Notes: generated from the sequence alone by a model not told the origin. Shown: positions 51,828 to 61,233, counted from the first letter of the stretch. The stretch is DNA of 64,000 bases from an uncultured Anaerotruncus sp. (GCA_900539775.1 UQDL01000002.1:291751-355750); one strand, 5' to 3'. Numbers and translations: made by a program.

Positions 51828-52250
51828 TCACTCTGCGTTATCATCTTTATAAGGATCGTTAAAAACAATTTTCACGGCTGATTTTTTTGCATAAGCATAC
51901 AATTCTTCACGGACCTGCTTGATTTCACCTTCGCTCAAAAAAGCTTGTTCCTCCGGATAATCCCATTTATCAAAAGGATTTTCCTTTGTTATTGCCATTT
52001 GGCCGTTTTCATTTATAACCCAAGGAAAAACAAGGATTTTTCTTTTGTTTTTTACAAAGAACAAGCTTCCTGCCCTGCCGTGGGAAACATTTTTCCAGAA
52101 CACAAGCTTATTTGCCTGCTTCATTATGGCAAGAATTTGCTGATCATATGGCAAACGGCGAAATTGCTGCCGATTAAAAAGCGGCAACACAACGGCACCG
52201 AGCAAAACAACAACAGCAATGATAATAATTATTATTTGATAAGGCTTCAT
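51828..52250 (-). CDS. Hypothetical membrane-anchored protein
   Basis: The 140-residue protein starts MKPYQIIIIIIAVVVLLGAV, one N-terminal membrane helix, followed by a positively charged segment and an acidic soluble C-terminal domain rich in K and E (KNKRKILVFPWVINENG). No family is recognised. Its ATG shares one base with the stop of the GH38 gene (TAATG), so translation is coupled. It may be a small membrane partner of that cluster. Confidence 0.75.
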   Translation of the reverse strand: MKPYQIIIIIIAVVVLLGAVVLPLFNRQQFRRLPYDQQILAIMKQANKLVFWKNVSHGRAGSLFFVKNKRKILVFPWVINENGQMAITKENPFDKWDYPEEQAFLSEGEIKQVREELYAYAKKSAVKIVFNDPYKDDNAE

Positions 52251-55180
52251 TAAATTTCAATTCCTATCGTTATAATTTCAAAAGGAGAATATTCAATGCA
52301 ATTTGTTTCGCCCTGCACATCCTCGAGCATATTGAGAAGCTTAACGCTCTTATCAAGCATAATTGATCCTCGCGAGCCGTTTTGCTCAGAAAGCCTTACA
52401 ACAATCATTCTGCCGTTTTCCGAAAACTTAACGGCTTGCATATAAAGCGGCTCAAATGCAGGAAGATCACATTCAACATCCGCCTTAACAAGAGGCACAT
52501 TATATTGAAATGCAAGCTTATTTATTTGCGCAGAAACAGCATTTCCGGAATGCGGCACAATCATATAGCAAAAATTATGATTGCCCATATCTGAGGTTAT
52601 ATCAGGCCTGATTGTGGAACGAAGCAAAGAAAGGCTGATAAGATTTTTATCAAAGCCAACTCCGTATTTACTGTCGTTAATAACGGCAATACCGCCGTCT
52701 GTTTCCGAAAGATCACACCATTTATGGCAGCAGGTTTCAAACCTTGCCTGTTGCCATGAGGTGTTTTTATGAGTATCTCGTTCAATAAATCCTGCCGAAG
52801 TGTCGCAAACGGCTTTTCGTGAGAGCACATTACAATTAAACTCCGCCTTTGCAAGCTTATGCTTTTCATGCCAATCAACAATATTTTCAACTTCAATACC
52901 GGGGCTTTGTCTGAAAAACCTTATTATACGGCGCCAAGATGATTTTTCTGTTTTATGAACAACTTCAAATTCGGCACACTCGCCGTTTGCACCCAAGTAT
53001 TCAAGCGCACAGGCAAGAGCAGGTTTTATTTCTTTATCTCTGTAATTAGGCAAGATATCCCAAGCATCATAGTTTCCTGGGCGATCATCAAATATTTTAA
53101 GTTTGTTGAATTCGCCCTTGACCCATTCACGGCAAAGGCGCTTATCATAAAGGGAAGCAAATGATCCGTCATCATTCAAAACAGCTTTATAATAAGGTGT
53201 TTCAACCGAGTTTTCGCTTACGCTTACCCAATCTGTTTTTGCGGATGCGGTTCTGAGGCCCGCACTTGAAAGAGCAGGCATATCGGGAACAATCCAATTG
53301 CCCTTTTTACCGCAACGAACCGATCTGCCACGAGAATTTTCAACGAAAGTAAGTGCATCACGCTTGAAATTAAGCGTATTAAAGTATCTGCTTCCGGAGC
53401 CTATAATTTCATCAAGCGAAGCTTCGATTTTCTCATAATCACGCATGGCATCCTCATAAACGGGGTGAATATGAGACCCGGGCAAAATATCGTGAAACTG
53501 ATTGAGAAGAAGCTTTTTATATAATGAAGTGATTTTTTCGGTGTTGTTTTCACCACGCAGCACTGAAAGCATTTCGGCAGTTCTGAACTTAAATTCAAGG
53601 CGGCGATTTATGCGCTTTAAATTACTTTTTGTGGTAAAAGTGCCGCGATGCATTTCAAGATACAATTCGCCATCCCATATTGAAAGATTTTTATTATCCT
53701 TTAAATTCTTTTCAAGAAATTCGGCGCCGCCCATATGAGTGCACTTCGGCATAATCGAAAGCTTATCAAAGCGATGCATAAGCTCTATCATTTCCTCTGT
53801 GCAGCCGGAGCCTCCGTCGCCGTATCCAAACATATTCATAGTTTGGCCGCCGCTGTCCTTATCAATATAAGCATCCCAATTTTCCTGAATTTGGCTTGGC
53901 ATATTCCATGTTATAAAATGAGTTGGCGGAACACAGGCAAGAACCTCCGTACCGTCTATTCCCTTCCAAATAAAATTATTGTGTGGGAAGCGATTGGTAT
54001 CATTCCAAGTAGACATTTTATTTGAAACAAAATAATCCACACCGCTTTTTTTCAGAATTTGCGGCAAAATCCAGCTATTGCCGAAAACATCCGGAAGCCA
54101 AGCGTTATTAACTCTTTTGCCGAACATACGCAAATAAGTTTGCTGCCCGTAAAGGCACTGGCGAATAAGGCTTTCCGCACTCGGAATATTACAATCAGGC
54201 TCAACATACATTGCCCCTACGGGCTCAAACTGACCTGAGGCAACCTTTTCCTTAAGTTCGTCAAAAACCGCAGGATAATATTTTTCAAGCGTTTCATAAA
54301 CGTACGGCTGAGTATGAGTGTATTTAAAATCCGGATATCTGTCCATAAGGCGCAACTGAATAAGCACCGTTCTTAAATTCTTTTGAACGGCATGAATTCT
54401 GCGCCAATAATAAGCAATATCAAGATGCGAATGAGCAATCAAAGCCACATCGCCGTTGCCCCTGTAATTGTCGTTTGCATAAATAACTTCATCAACATAT
54501 TTTTGAGCATCTGCAATTCCTGTTAATTCTTCAGACTCAAAATCAATGCAATTCATTGCATTATTAAGTTCTCTGTTCAGAAATGCCCGATAATCCTCTG
54601 AAAACAAATCGCTTTTTGCGATATCAAGCAGCAATTCAAAATCATAAACAAGATTTTGAACAGCGTGATTAACGGTGCAGATATACGCACCCTCAAAAAT
54701 CTGGCGGCATCCTCTGACGGAAAGACTTTCCGGATTTCGCTCATCATCCGGCTTACTGCGATTGTAACCTTCCATTTCAAAATGAAGCGTTTTTGAAGAA
54801 TCAACATAAGGCGAAAGCAACATGCGCTCACGATTTGGATCAACACCGCCTATATATTTTCCGTTTACCTTAACGCAAATTTCTGCCGCCGTTTTAAGCG
54901 AAAACCAAAGTTCCTTGTTCTGCATTTCCTTGGGAATATCAACATCGGCGGTGATGAATGCTGTGCCGTCCGGCGTGAAATACATATCACCCTTATTAAG
55001 CGGGCGTGCAGAATCCGAATAAAACTCATATTCGTTTTCCGATATTTGGCGCGCATCTTTTATTGCCAAGTTCTTTATTTCCCATTTTGAGGAATAAATA
55101 TATCTTTTAAGCCAACCGAAGCGTAAATCAGTCCACTCCTCCGGGCGCATAGATCTTCTTACAACCTTGATATGAGCCAT
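52250..55180 (-). CDS. Alpha-mannosidase, glycoside hydrolase family 38
   Basis: The 976-residue enzyme has the GH38 catalytic domain after an N-terminal beta domain: the zinc site in LIAHSHLDIAYYWRR (HxHxD type), EPVGAMYVEPDCNIPSAESLIRQ, the nucleophile aspartate in NAWLPDVFGNSWILPQIL, and a later zinc histidine in FHDILPGSHIHPVYEDA. Such enzymes trim alpha-mannosides from host N-glycans or mannan. No signal peptide is seen, suggesting import of oligosaccharides first. The ATG at 55180 has AAGGAGG upstream. It is in an operon with NifU-like and phosphohexomutase genes, the latter fitting sugar use. Confidence 0.95.
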   Translation of the reverse strand: MAHIKVVRRSMRPEEWTDLRFGWLKRYIYSSKWEIKNLAIKDARQISENEYEFYSDSARPLNKGDMYFTPDGTAFITADVDIPKEMQNKELWFSLKTAAEICVKVNGKYIGGVDPNRERMLLSPYVDSSKTLHFEMEGYNRSKPDDERNPESLSVRGCRQIFEGAYICTVNHAVQNLVYDFELLLDIAKSDLFSEDYRAFLNRELNNAMNCIDFESEELTGIADAQKYVDEVIYANDNYRGNGDVALIAHSHLDIAYYWRRIHAVQKNLRTVLIQLRLMDRYPDFKYTHTQPYVYETLEKYYPAVFDELKEKVASGQFEPVGAMYVEPDCNIPSAESLIRQCLYGQQTYLRMFGKRVNNAWLPDVFGNSWILPQILKKSGVDYFVSNKMSTWNDTNRFPHNNFIWKGIDGTEVLACVPPTHFITWNMPSQIQENWDAYIDKDSGGQTMNMFGYGDGGSGCTEEMIELMHRFDKLSIMPKCTHMGGAEFLEKNLKDNKNLSIWDGELYLEMHRGTFTTKSNLKRINRRLEFKFRTAEMLSVLRGENNTEKITSLYKKLLLNQFHDILPGSHIHPVYEDAMRDYEKIEASLDEIIGSGSRYFNTLNFKRDALTFVENSRGRSVRCGKKGNWIVPDMPALSSAGLRTASAKTDWVSVSENSVETPYYKAVLNDDGSFASLYDKRLCREWVKGEFNKLKIFDDRPGNYDAWDILPNYRDKEIKPALACALEYLGANGECAEFEVVHKTEKSSWRRIIRFFRQSPGIEVENIVDWHEKHKLAKAEFNCNVLSRKAVCDTSAGFIERDTHKNTSWQQARFETCCHKWCDLSETDGGIAVINDSKYGVGFDKNLISLSLLRSTIRPDITSDMGNHNFCYMIVPHSGNAVSAQINKLAFQYNVPLVKADVECDLPAFEPLYMQAVKFSENGRMIVVRLSEQNGSRGSIMLDKSVKLLNMLEDVQGETNCIEYSPFEIITIGIEI

Positions 55181-55192
55181 TTGCAATCCTCC

Positions 55193-55435
55193 TTATACAT
55201 CCTGAAAATAAGGTTTTTTGCGAATTGCAACAACCTTAACGGTTTTGTTTAAATCTTTTTTTATCTGTTCTTCAATCCATGCAACACATCTTTCAAGAAT
55301 AAGGCATTTGGAGCATTCGCCTCTGAAAACAACAGTAAGCTCATTCCCCGAAAAAGAAACGAATTCTATCCAACCGCCGTCGCCCTGAAGCTTTGGCTGA
55401 AGCACGGTTTCAACATAATTTTGAATGTTTTTCAT
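55193..55435 (-). CDS. NifU C-terminal domain-like small protein
   Basis: The 80-residue product resembles the NifU C-terminal Fe-S scaffold domain: VETVLQPKLQGDGGWIEFVSF near the N terminus and a CxxC in FRGECSKCLILERCVAWIEEQI. In known members the two cysteines bind a bridging [4Fe-4S] cluster between protomers. The usual glycine after the second cysteine pair is changed. It sits between the mutase and mannosidase genes, 12 bp from the latter, so an iron-sulfur role linked to either is not evident. Confidence 0.8.
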   Translation of the reverse strand: MKNIQNYVETVLQPKLQGDGGWIEFVSFSGNELTVVFRGECSKCLILERCVAWIEEQIKKDLNKTVKVVAIRKKPYFQDV

Positions 55436-55449
55436 TTTTCCACCCTAAA

Positions 55450-57096
55450 TCAAACAAGAATTATATTTTTAATCTTTTCACGAATTTCCGCAAGGCGTGC
55501 CTGTGCATTATCACGGTTTTTATCACGAACGCTGTAATACACTTTTATCTTAGGTTCCGTGCCGCTCGGACGCACCGCAAGCCAAGAGCCGTCGCCCCAC
55601 ACAAATTTAAGCACATTTTCGATAGGCAGATCATCAATTCCCGTTGAATAATCAACAACCTTTTCTATGCCGTCAAAAAGCGCAGTTCCCTTTTTGCGAA
55701 AATCAGTCATAAGATGCTGAATTTTTTCGGCACCGTCTATCCCTTTCAGAACAAAAGGATCAAGCGCATCAAGATAATAACCGTATTCGGCATAAATATC
55801 GTTTAAGCCGTCAATAAGCGATTTGCCTTGAGCTTTATACCAAGCCGCCATTTGGCAAATAAGCATTGCCGAAACAACGCCGTCTTTATCCCTTGCGTGA
55901 GTGCCGACAAGATAACCGTATGATTCTTCGTAACCGATAACGAATTCCCGATTGCCGCTTTTTTCATACTGATTTATCTTATCGCCTATATATTTAAAGC
56001 CGGTTAACGTTTCATCTATATTAAGGCCATAGCTTCTTGCTATGTCTGCACCAAGCTCAGAGGTAACTATTGTTTTTACAAGAGTTGATTTTTCGTTCAA
56101 AGATGACTTTTTCATATCAAGCACAAATTTAACGAGCAAAGCACCTGTTTGATTGCCTGTAAAAAGAACATATTCGCCGCTTTCCGAGCGAACGGCAATA
56201 CCTACTCTGTCGCAATCCGGGTCTGTTCCGAGCACGATATCTGCACCGATTTGCTTTGCTTTTTCTATTGCCAGATTAAGTGCATCCTTTTCCTCCGGAT
56301 TAGGGCTTCTTACCGTGCTGAAATTACCGTCCGGAAGTTCCTGTTCCTTAACAACGGTTACATCAAAATTTGCAAGCATTTTTCTGACCGGTAAATTGCC
56401 GGTGCCGTGAAGCGGAGTATAAACGATTTTCAAATCTGATTTTTCATTATAAAGAGATTGCATTGAAACGGCATCATAAAAAGCATTAAGCTCTTTATCT
56501 CCGATTTCATTTATCAAATCCGCATTAACAGTTTTACCTGCAAGAATTTCGGCTGCTTTGGAATAGCTCTTGCCCTCGATGTATGTAAGCACCTCAGCAG
56601 CGGCCTCGGTGCATATTTGGCAACCGGTTTCATCAAACGCCTTGTAGCCGTTATATTCCTTAGGATTATGCGATGCCGTTATCATTACACCGGCAGAGCA
56701 GCCGAGCAACCTTGTTGTGAATGAAAGCACGGGAACCGGCACACAATAAGAATATTTATATACCTTGATTCCGCAGTAAGCAAGCACCTTTGCAACGGCA
56801 TCCGCAAAAGCTGACGAATTATTACGGGTGTCATAAGCAACTGCCACGGAGCAATCCGCCTTAAACTTATTTTTGATATAAGCAGCAAGGCCGAGAGTAG
56901 CTCTGCCGACGGTGTATATATTCATACGATTTGAGCCGGCTCCCATAATACCTCTTAAGCCGCCCGTGCCGAAGGCAAGATCCTTATAAAACCTATCTTC
57001 CACATCTTTTTCATTGCCTGCCGCCGCAAGCAATTCGGATTTGGTTTCTCCATCTGCAAAAGAAAGCCAATCGTTATATTTTTCCTTGTAATTCAT
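55450..57096 (-). CDS. Phosphoglucomutase/phosphomannomutase (alpha-D-phosphohexomutase family)
   Basis: The 548-residue enzyme shows the phosphoserine loop MITASHNPKEYNGYK, the magnesium loop GTDPDCDRVGIAV and the C-terminal phosphate loop RPSGTEPKIKVYY, and the N-terminal FGTGGLRGIMG. Length fits the PgcA/PMM2-like group of Firmicutes. It interconverts hexose 1- and 6-phosphates, feeding either glycogen and wall precursors or mannose from the mannosidase gene downstream. GGAGGAC lies before the ATG. The choice between glucose and mannose is not visible. Confidence 0.95.
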   Translation of the reverse strand: MNYKEKYNDWLSFADGETKSELLAAAGNEKDVEDRFYKDLAFGTGGLRGIMGAGSNRMNIYTVGRATLGLAAYIKNKFKADCSVAVAYDTRNNSSAFADAVAKVLAYCGIKVYKYSYCVPVPVLSFTTRLLGCSAGVMITASHNPKEYNGYKAFDETGCQICTEAAAEVLTYIEGKSYSKAAEILAGKTVNADLINEIGDKELNAFYDAVSMQSLYNEKSDLKIVYTPLHGTGNLPVRKMLANFDVTVVKEQELPDGNFSTVRSPNPEEKDALNLAIEKAKQIGADIVLGTDPDCDRVGIAVRSESGEYVLFTGNQTGALLVKFVLDMKKSSLNEKSTLVKTIVTSELGADIARSYGLNIDETLTGFKYIGDKINQYEKSGNREFVIGYEESYGYLVGTHARDKDGVVSAMLICQMAAWYKAQGKSLIDGLNDIYAEYGYYLDALDPFVLKGIDGAEKIQHLMTDFRKKGTALFDGIEKVVDYSTGIDDLPIENVLKFVWGDGSWLAVRPSGTEPKIKVYYSVRDKNRDNAQARLAEIREKIKNIILV

Positions 57097-57202
57097 TTTG
57101 TCCTCCGTAAAAGGCCATGCCTTAAATATTCATACAGTTTATTTTTAGCTATTATACCACAGCAAAAAACAGTGCACAACAGCCTTTTTGAATTTTAGGC
57201 AC

Positions 57203-57232
57203 AAAAAAGCCCTGCAAAAGAAGCTGCAGGGC
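57203..57232 (-). terminator. Terminator of the DUF308 gene
   Basis: Minus strand arms GCCCTGCA/TGCAGGGC with an eight-base loop, followed by six T. Confidence 0.92.
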
Positions 57233-57269
57233 AAGCACAAAATTATTTATTTTGAACAACAACGAATTA

Positions 57270-57872
57270 TCAATCGTCCACTTCTCTGTATTCAACCTCA
57301 ACGGAGCCGTCCGCCGCATTGGCATCATTGATTTGATCTCTGACCTCGTTTGCAATTTCTTTAACCTGAAGATACGCAATCAAATCGGTTACGGCAAACA
57401 CAATCAGACCGATGCCGATAAAGCGAACAAGGGTGCTTTGCGCACCGAAAGGATTTGTGAGGCACACAATACCCAAAACTGACGAAGCAATTCCCAAAAG
57501 CATTGTTACAAACCAAGATTTAGGCATTGCTTTCAAAATCCAAAAAGCATCAACAAGATTAAACAATCCGCCCACTAAAAGATAAAGGCCGAGCAAAAAG
57601 ATAATAACCGTTATAATCTGCCTGTAAGCACAGCACACAACAACGCCTGCAACAGCCGAAATTATGCCAAGAGTAAGCGTGAAAACATATTTTTTATTTA
57701 TGATATAGCTTAATATGGCATAAACACCGCAGGCAACAAATGCACCGCCGATAAAAAGCGCAGTGTATTGAATCATCTTATCGGGAAAAGCGATGAGAAG
57801 TGCTCCGAGCACCGCAGACACGATTATAAGAACGATTGAATATTTTTTTACTTCCGTTATTACTTTTTTCAA
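57270..57872 (-). CDS. DUF308 (HdeD-like) membrane protein
   Basis: The 200-residue protein has six membrane helices arranged as three homologous pairs, with the G-x-x-L-L-x-G type repeats (GALLIAFPD, LLGLYLLVGGLFNLVDAF, GIASSVLGIVCLTNPF) of DUF308/HdeD proteins, and an acidic C-terminal tail. HdeD is linked to acid stress in enterobacteria, but no function is known in Clostridia. The frame extends to a GTG at 57881, but this overlaps the ribosome site; the TTG at 57872, eight bases after GGAGG, is preferred. It has its own promoter and terminator. Confidence 0.85.
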   Translation of the reverse strand: MKKVITEVKKYSIVLIIVSAVLGALLIAFPDKMIQYTALFIGGAFVACGVYAILSYIINKKYVFTLTLGIISAVAGVVVCCAYRQIITVIIFLLGLYLLVGGLFNLVDAFWILKAMPKSWFVTMLLGIASSVLGIVCLTNPFGAQSTLVRFIGIGLIVFAVTDLIAYLQVKEIANEVRDQINDANAADGSVEVEYREVDD

Positions 57873-57911
57873 AATATACACCTCCCGGCAATGCTTGCAT
57901 TGCCTAACTTC

Positions 57912-57939
57912 AGTATAGCATTTTGCATTTTGTTGTCAA
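57912..57939 (-). promoter_or_regulatory. Promoter of the DUF308 gene
   Basis: Minus strand TTGACA, 16 bp, TATACT. Confidence 0.7.
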
Positions 57940-57978
57940 ATAAACAAATCATAAACAACTTTTTAATTTATTGAAAAC

Positions 57979-58010
57979 AAAAAGGGCGGCAAGCCTTACG
58001 ACTGCCGCCC
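57979..58010 (-). terminator. Terminator of the EF-G-like gene
   Basis: Minus strand arms GGGCGGCA/TGCCGCCC with an 11-base loop, then five T. Confidence 0.9.
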
Positions 58011-58037
58011 GAAAACATTTAAATTTACGAAAAAAGC

Positions 58038-60089
58038 TTACTGAGCTTCGCTTTCGGAAATTATTTTTTGAGCCACATGCTCCGGGCATCTTTCATACCT
58101 TGCAAACTCAGAAGTAAATGAGCCTCTGCCCTGAGTGATTTGGCGCATTGCGGTTGAAAATGTAGTCATTTCCGCATCAGGAATTTCGGAAACAATTTCC
58201 TGCATACCGTCTCCAGATGGATTCATTCCGAGAACACGGCCTCTGCGCTTATTTATATCGCCGATAACATCGCCCATTGCCTCATCATTACAAAGCACAC
58301 GAACGGTTGAAATGGGTTCAAGCAAAATCGGTGCCGCTTTGGTAACTCCTTCTTTGAAAGCGAGTGAAGCAGCCATTTTAAAGCTCATTTCACTTGAATC
58401 AACGGGGTGATAAGAACCATCATAAAGAGTTGCTTTAATGCCAACCATCGGATAACCGGCAAGCACACCTTTATCCATGCATTCATTCAGACCTTTTTCA
58501 ACGGCCGGGAAGAAATTCTTAGGCACCGAGCCGCCTACAACTCTTTCTGCAAACTCAAGCTTTTCGCAAGTGCAGGGCTCAAATTCAATAAATACATCAC
58601 CGAATTGGCCGTGACCGCCGCTTTGCTTTTTATGGCGGCCTTGTGCAGAAACTTTTTTGGTGATTGTTTCTCTGTATGCGATTTTCGGAGGTGCAAGCTG
58701 CACATCAACGGCAAACTTTGTTTTAAGCTTTGCAACCGCAACATCTATCTGCTGCTCACCGAGACCGCTTACAATTTGCTCATGCGTTTCGTTGTTTACA
58801 CGGAATTTAAGGCTTGGATCTTCCTCACAAAGTCTTACAAAACCGGCTGCAATTTTTTCCTCATCGCCTTTTTTAATTGCTTTTACCGCCATGGAATAAG
58901 TGGGCTGCGGAGTATTAACGCCGTCTGCCTTAATAACTTTATCGGCTTTGCAAAGAGTGTCGCCCGTATTAAAGCCGGAAAGCTTAACAACAGCACCGAT
59001 ATCGCCTGACGGAATTTCAGCCGCATCTATCTGCTTAGCACCGAACATCGTTACTATCTTGCCAACTCTTTCGGTGTTGCCCGTTGATGCGTTAACAACC
59101 TCTGCACCGGCGGTTAATTTACCGCTTAGCACCTTAAAGAAAGAAAGTTTGCCGATGAAAGGATCGGCCACTGTTTTAAAGCATATTGCGGCAAGAGGGC
59201 CGTTTTCATCTGCGGTAAGTTCAATAGGCTCATCATTGCAAATAGCATATTCCGAAGACGGTGAAGGGCAAACATCCGCAATAAAATCAAGCAGTTGATC
59301 GCAAGCTTCGCCACTGAGACCGCTGAGTGCAAACACAGGGATAACCGAGCCGTCTGCAACACCGATGCGAAGTCCTTTTATCTTATCCTCAAGCGTAAGC
59401 TCCTCGCCGGAGAAATATTTATCCATAATATCCTCGTCTGTGCCGGCAACAGCCTCGTTAAACACTTCTTTTATGGCATCAAATCTTGCAGCATCATCAT
59501 GGCTGAATTCAACGGGAGTTGCCTTTGCTCCGCTGTAAGCAAATGCTTTTTCCGTTATCATATTATAATAAGCAGCAACCTTACCGTCTGTTATAATCGG
59601 AACAACAATCGGGCAAACGCTTGTGCCGAATTTTGCAGCCATGCCGTTAAAGGATTTATAGAAATCCGCACGCTCATCATCCATCTTTGATGCAACTATA
59701 ATCTTTGACATTCCGCGTGCAGAAGCAGCTTTAAATGCTTTTTCCGCACCAACCGCAAGGCCTGAGCGTGCAGAAACAACTATAATTGCGGTTTCTGCGG
59801 CTCTGATACCCTCTGCCGCACCCTCTGCAAAATCGAAAAGGCCCGGAGTGTCAATAATATTTATCTTTGTATTCTTGTATTCAACAGGAGCAACCGCACA
59901 AGAAACGGATATTTTGCGCTTTTTTTCTTCTGCATCATAATCGGTTACGGTTGTGCCGTCTGCAACCTTTCCTATTCTTTCAGTTGCGCCGGCTATATTG
60001 AGCAGTGCCTCTGCCAATGTAGTTTTGCCTTTTGAAGCGTGGCCTGCCAAAGCTATATTTCTGATACTGTCGGCTTGATATACTTTCAT
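58038..60089 (-). CDS. Elongation factor G-like GTPase (second EF-G type)
   Basis: The 683-residue protein has all five EF-G domains: the GTPase domain, domain II (about 290-380), and the C-terminal domains IV and V (GHGQFGDVFIEFEPC, FFPAVEKGLNECMDKG). Key loops deviate from translational EF-G: G1 is GHASKGKTT (16-24), G3 is DTPGLFDF (80-87) where true EF-G has DTPGHVDF with the catalytic histidine, and G4 reads SKMD (134-137) instead of NKMD. It therefore belongs to the 'EF-G-like' paralogues of Clostridia rather than the main factor. The role is unknown. ATG at 60089 has AGAGG nine bases upstream. Confidence 0.92.
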   Translation of the reverse strand: MKVYQADSIRNIALAGHASKGKTTLAEALLNIAGATERIGKVADGTTVTDYDAEEKKRKISVSCAVAPVEYKNTKINIIDTPGLFDFAEGAAEGIRAAETAIIVVSARSGLAVGAEKAFKAASARGMSKIIVASKMDDERADFYKSFNGMAAKFGTSVCPIVVPIITDGKVAAYYNMITEKAFAYSGAKATPVEFSHDDAARFDAIKEVFNEAVAGTDEDIMDKYFSGEELTLEDKIKGLRIGVADGSVIPVFALSGLSGEACDQLLDFIADVCPSPSSEYAICNDEPIELTADENGPLAAICFKTVADPFIGKLSFFKVLSGKLTAGAEVVNASTGNTERVGKIVTMFGAKQIDAAEIPSGDIGAVVKLSGFNTGDTLCKADKVIKADGVNTPQPTYSMAVKAIKKGDEEKIAAGFVRLCEEDPSLKFRVNNETHEQIVSGLGEQQIDVAVAKLKTKFAVDVQLAPPKIAYRETITKKVSAQGRHKKQSGGHGQFGDVFIEFEPCTCEKLEFAERVVGGSVPKNFFPAVEKGLNECMDKGVLAGYPMVGIKATLYDGSYHPVDSSEMSFKMAASLAFKEGVTKAAPILLEPISTVRVLCNDEAMGDVIGDINKRRGRVLGMNPSGDGMQEIVSEIPDAEMTTFSTAMRQITQGRGSFTSEFARYERCPEHVAQKIISESEAQ

Positions 60090-60108
60090 AAAAAACAACC
60101 TCTTTTTC

Positions 60109-60126
60109 AGGGGCCGAAGTGCCCCT
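60109..60126 (-). promoter_or_regulatory. Leader hairpin before the EF-G-like gene
   Basis: Minus strand AGGGGC, six-base loop, GCCCCT, starting about 16 nt after the predicted +1 and ending seven bases before the AGAGG site. It may stabilise the RNA or shape translation. Confidence 0.45.
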
Positions 60127-60146
60127 TATGTTAAATATTTGTTTAC

Positions 60147-60175
60147 ATTGTATAATAATTTTACTATGTTGTCAA
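60147..60175 (-). promoter_or_regulatory. Promoter of the EF-G-like gene
   Basis: Minus strand TTGACA, 17 bp, TACAAT. Between this promoter and the next one at 60323 the DNA is AT-rich without visible features. Confidence 0.7.
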
Positions 60176-60322
60176 TTTTTTATGTTAATTTTAACTATCA
60201 AAACTAAATTTTTTAACATTCCGATAAAAAAGAGAAATTTTTTTGTTTATTTTACACATAAAACAAACCCGCATTGCAAGTTGCCAAAACAAAAAGGTTT
60301 GAAATTGTTAAGAAAAAATTTA

Positions 60323-60351
60323 TTGCAAAATGATTTAAAGCATATTATAAT
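60323..60351 (+). promoter_or_regulatory. Promoter of the ECF S-component gene
   Basis: TTGCAA, 17 bp, TATAAT, with a leader of about 95 nt. Confidence 0.75.
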
Positions 60352-60354
60352 ATA

Positions 60355-60420
60355 GCCGCATTGCATCCACAGGGAAAAACAGGTTTCCCGGTTATTATTT
60401 CGTTTGTGTTTGCGGAATAA
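60355..60420 (+). promoter_or_regulatory. Structured leader of the ECF S-component gene (possible riboswitch)
   Basis: CCGCA and TGCGG could close a roughly 60-nt domain that contains the hairpin GGGAAA/TTTCCC. A compact closed RNA ahead of a vitamin-type transporter gene suggests a ligand-sensing RNA, but it does not fit a known class recognised by eye. Confidence 0.35.
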
Positions 60421-60452
60421 AATTTCGGAGCAGTAGCAGAAAGGAATTTAAT

Positions 60453-61028
60453 ATGAATAAAAACACGAAAAAGCTTGTTGGCGTTGCATTATTTACGGCA
60501 ATCGTTATAGTGCTTCAGCTTATAGGCGGCGGAATCAAAGTTGGCGCATTTTCAGTTTCACTTGTTCTTATCCCAATCGTTTTGGGCACAGCACTTTACG
60601 GAGTAGGCGCAGGCGCTTGGCTTGGCCTTGTTTTCGGAGTTACCGTGCTTCTTTCGGGAGATGCTGCCGCATTTCTTACGGTAAATGCTTTCGGCACAGT
60701 AGCAACCGTTCTTGTTAAAGGCATTCTTGCAGGAACACTTTCCGGCCTTATGTATAAAGCCTTTGAAAAGAAAAACAAATATCTTGCAACAGCAGCCGCA
60801 GCAGTAACCTGCCCCATTGTAAACACAGGAATTTTTCTTCTTGGCTGCCTTATCTTCTTTATGCCAACAATTACGGGATGGGCACAGGGACTCGGTTTTG
60901 AATCCACAACAAAATATATGCTTACCGGCTTTGTGGGAATCAACTTCATTCTTGAATTTGCCGTTAACCTTTTGCTTTGCCCCATCATCGTAAGGCTTAT
61001 TGCGCTGGGCAAAAAAGAAACAAAATAA
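60453..61028 (+). CDS. ECF transporter S component (substrate-binding membrane protein)
   Basis: The 191-residue protein has six membrane helices and the ECF S-component look: ALFTAIVIVLQLIGGG at the start, IPIVLGTALYGVGAGAWLGLVFGVTVLL, and a short basic C terminus. S components capture vitamins or metals and dock on the shared EcfAAT module, encoded elsewhere. The ligand is unknown; signatures of RibU, ThiT, QueT or BioY are not evident, while the IPIVLG block recalls pantothenate/unknown S components. GAAAGGA precedes the ATG. It is a single gene with promoter and terminator. Confidence 0.8.
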   Translation: MNKNTKKLVGVALFTAIVIVLQLIGGGIKVGAFSVSLVLIPIVLGTALYGVGAGAWLGLVFGVTVLLSGDAAAFLTVNAFGTVATVLVKGILAGTLSGLMYKAFEKKNKYLATAAAAVTCPIVNTGIFLLGCLIFFMPTITGWAQGLGFESTTKYMLTGFVGINFILEFAVNLLLCPIIVRLIALGKKETK

Positions 61029-61064
61029 TGAATTAAACACAAAGCGCAGACTGCGCATAAACAT

Positions 61065-61100
61065 AATCCGCCGAAACGAAAGTATCGGCGGATTTTTTAT
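61065..61100 (+). terminator. Terminator of the ECF S-component gene
   Basis: Arms AATCCGCCGA/TCGGCGGATT form a perfect 10-bp stem with a ten-base loop and T-run. Confidence 0.92.
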
Positions 61101-61136
61101 CAATATTGCAAAAAGCATTAAGCATTATTGCCATCA

Positions 61137-61165
61137 TTGCCTATAATATTAAGATGTGATATAAT
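61137..61165 (+). promoter_or_regulatory. Promoter of the histidine-phosphatase gene
   Basis: TTGCCT, 17 bp, TATAAT, about 70 nt before the start codon. Confidence 0.6.
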
Positions 61166-61233
61166 TACGATAGTTTACACGACCTACATAAAAAACGGCG
61201 AAAAAACAAAATTAAAGATGCGGAGGCAGCATA

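Noticed and set aside
60358..60452. THF or preQ1 riboswitch before the ECF gene
   Set aside because: The conserved loops of either class could not be matched by eye, so no class was named.
61044..61056. GCGCAG/CTGCGC mini-palindrome after the ECF gene
   Set aside because: Loop of one base and no T-run; the real terminator is just downstream.
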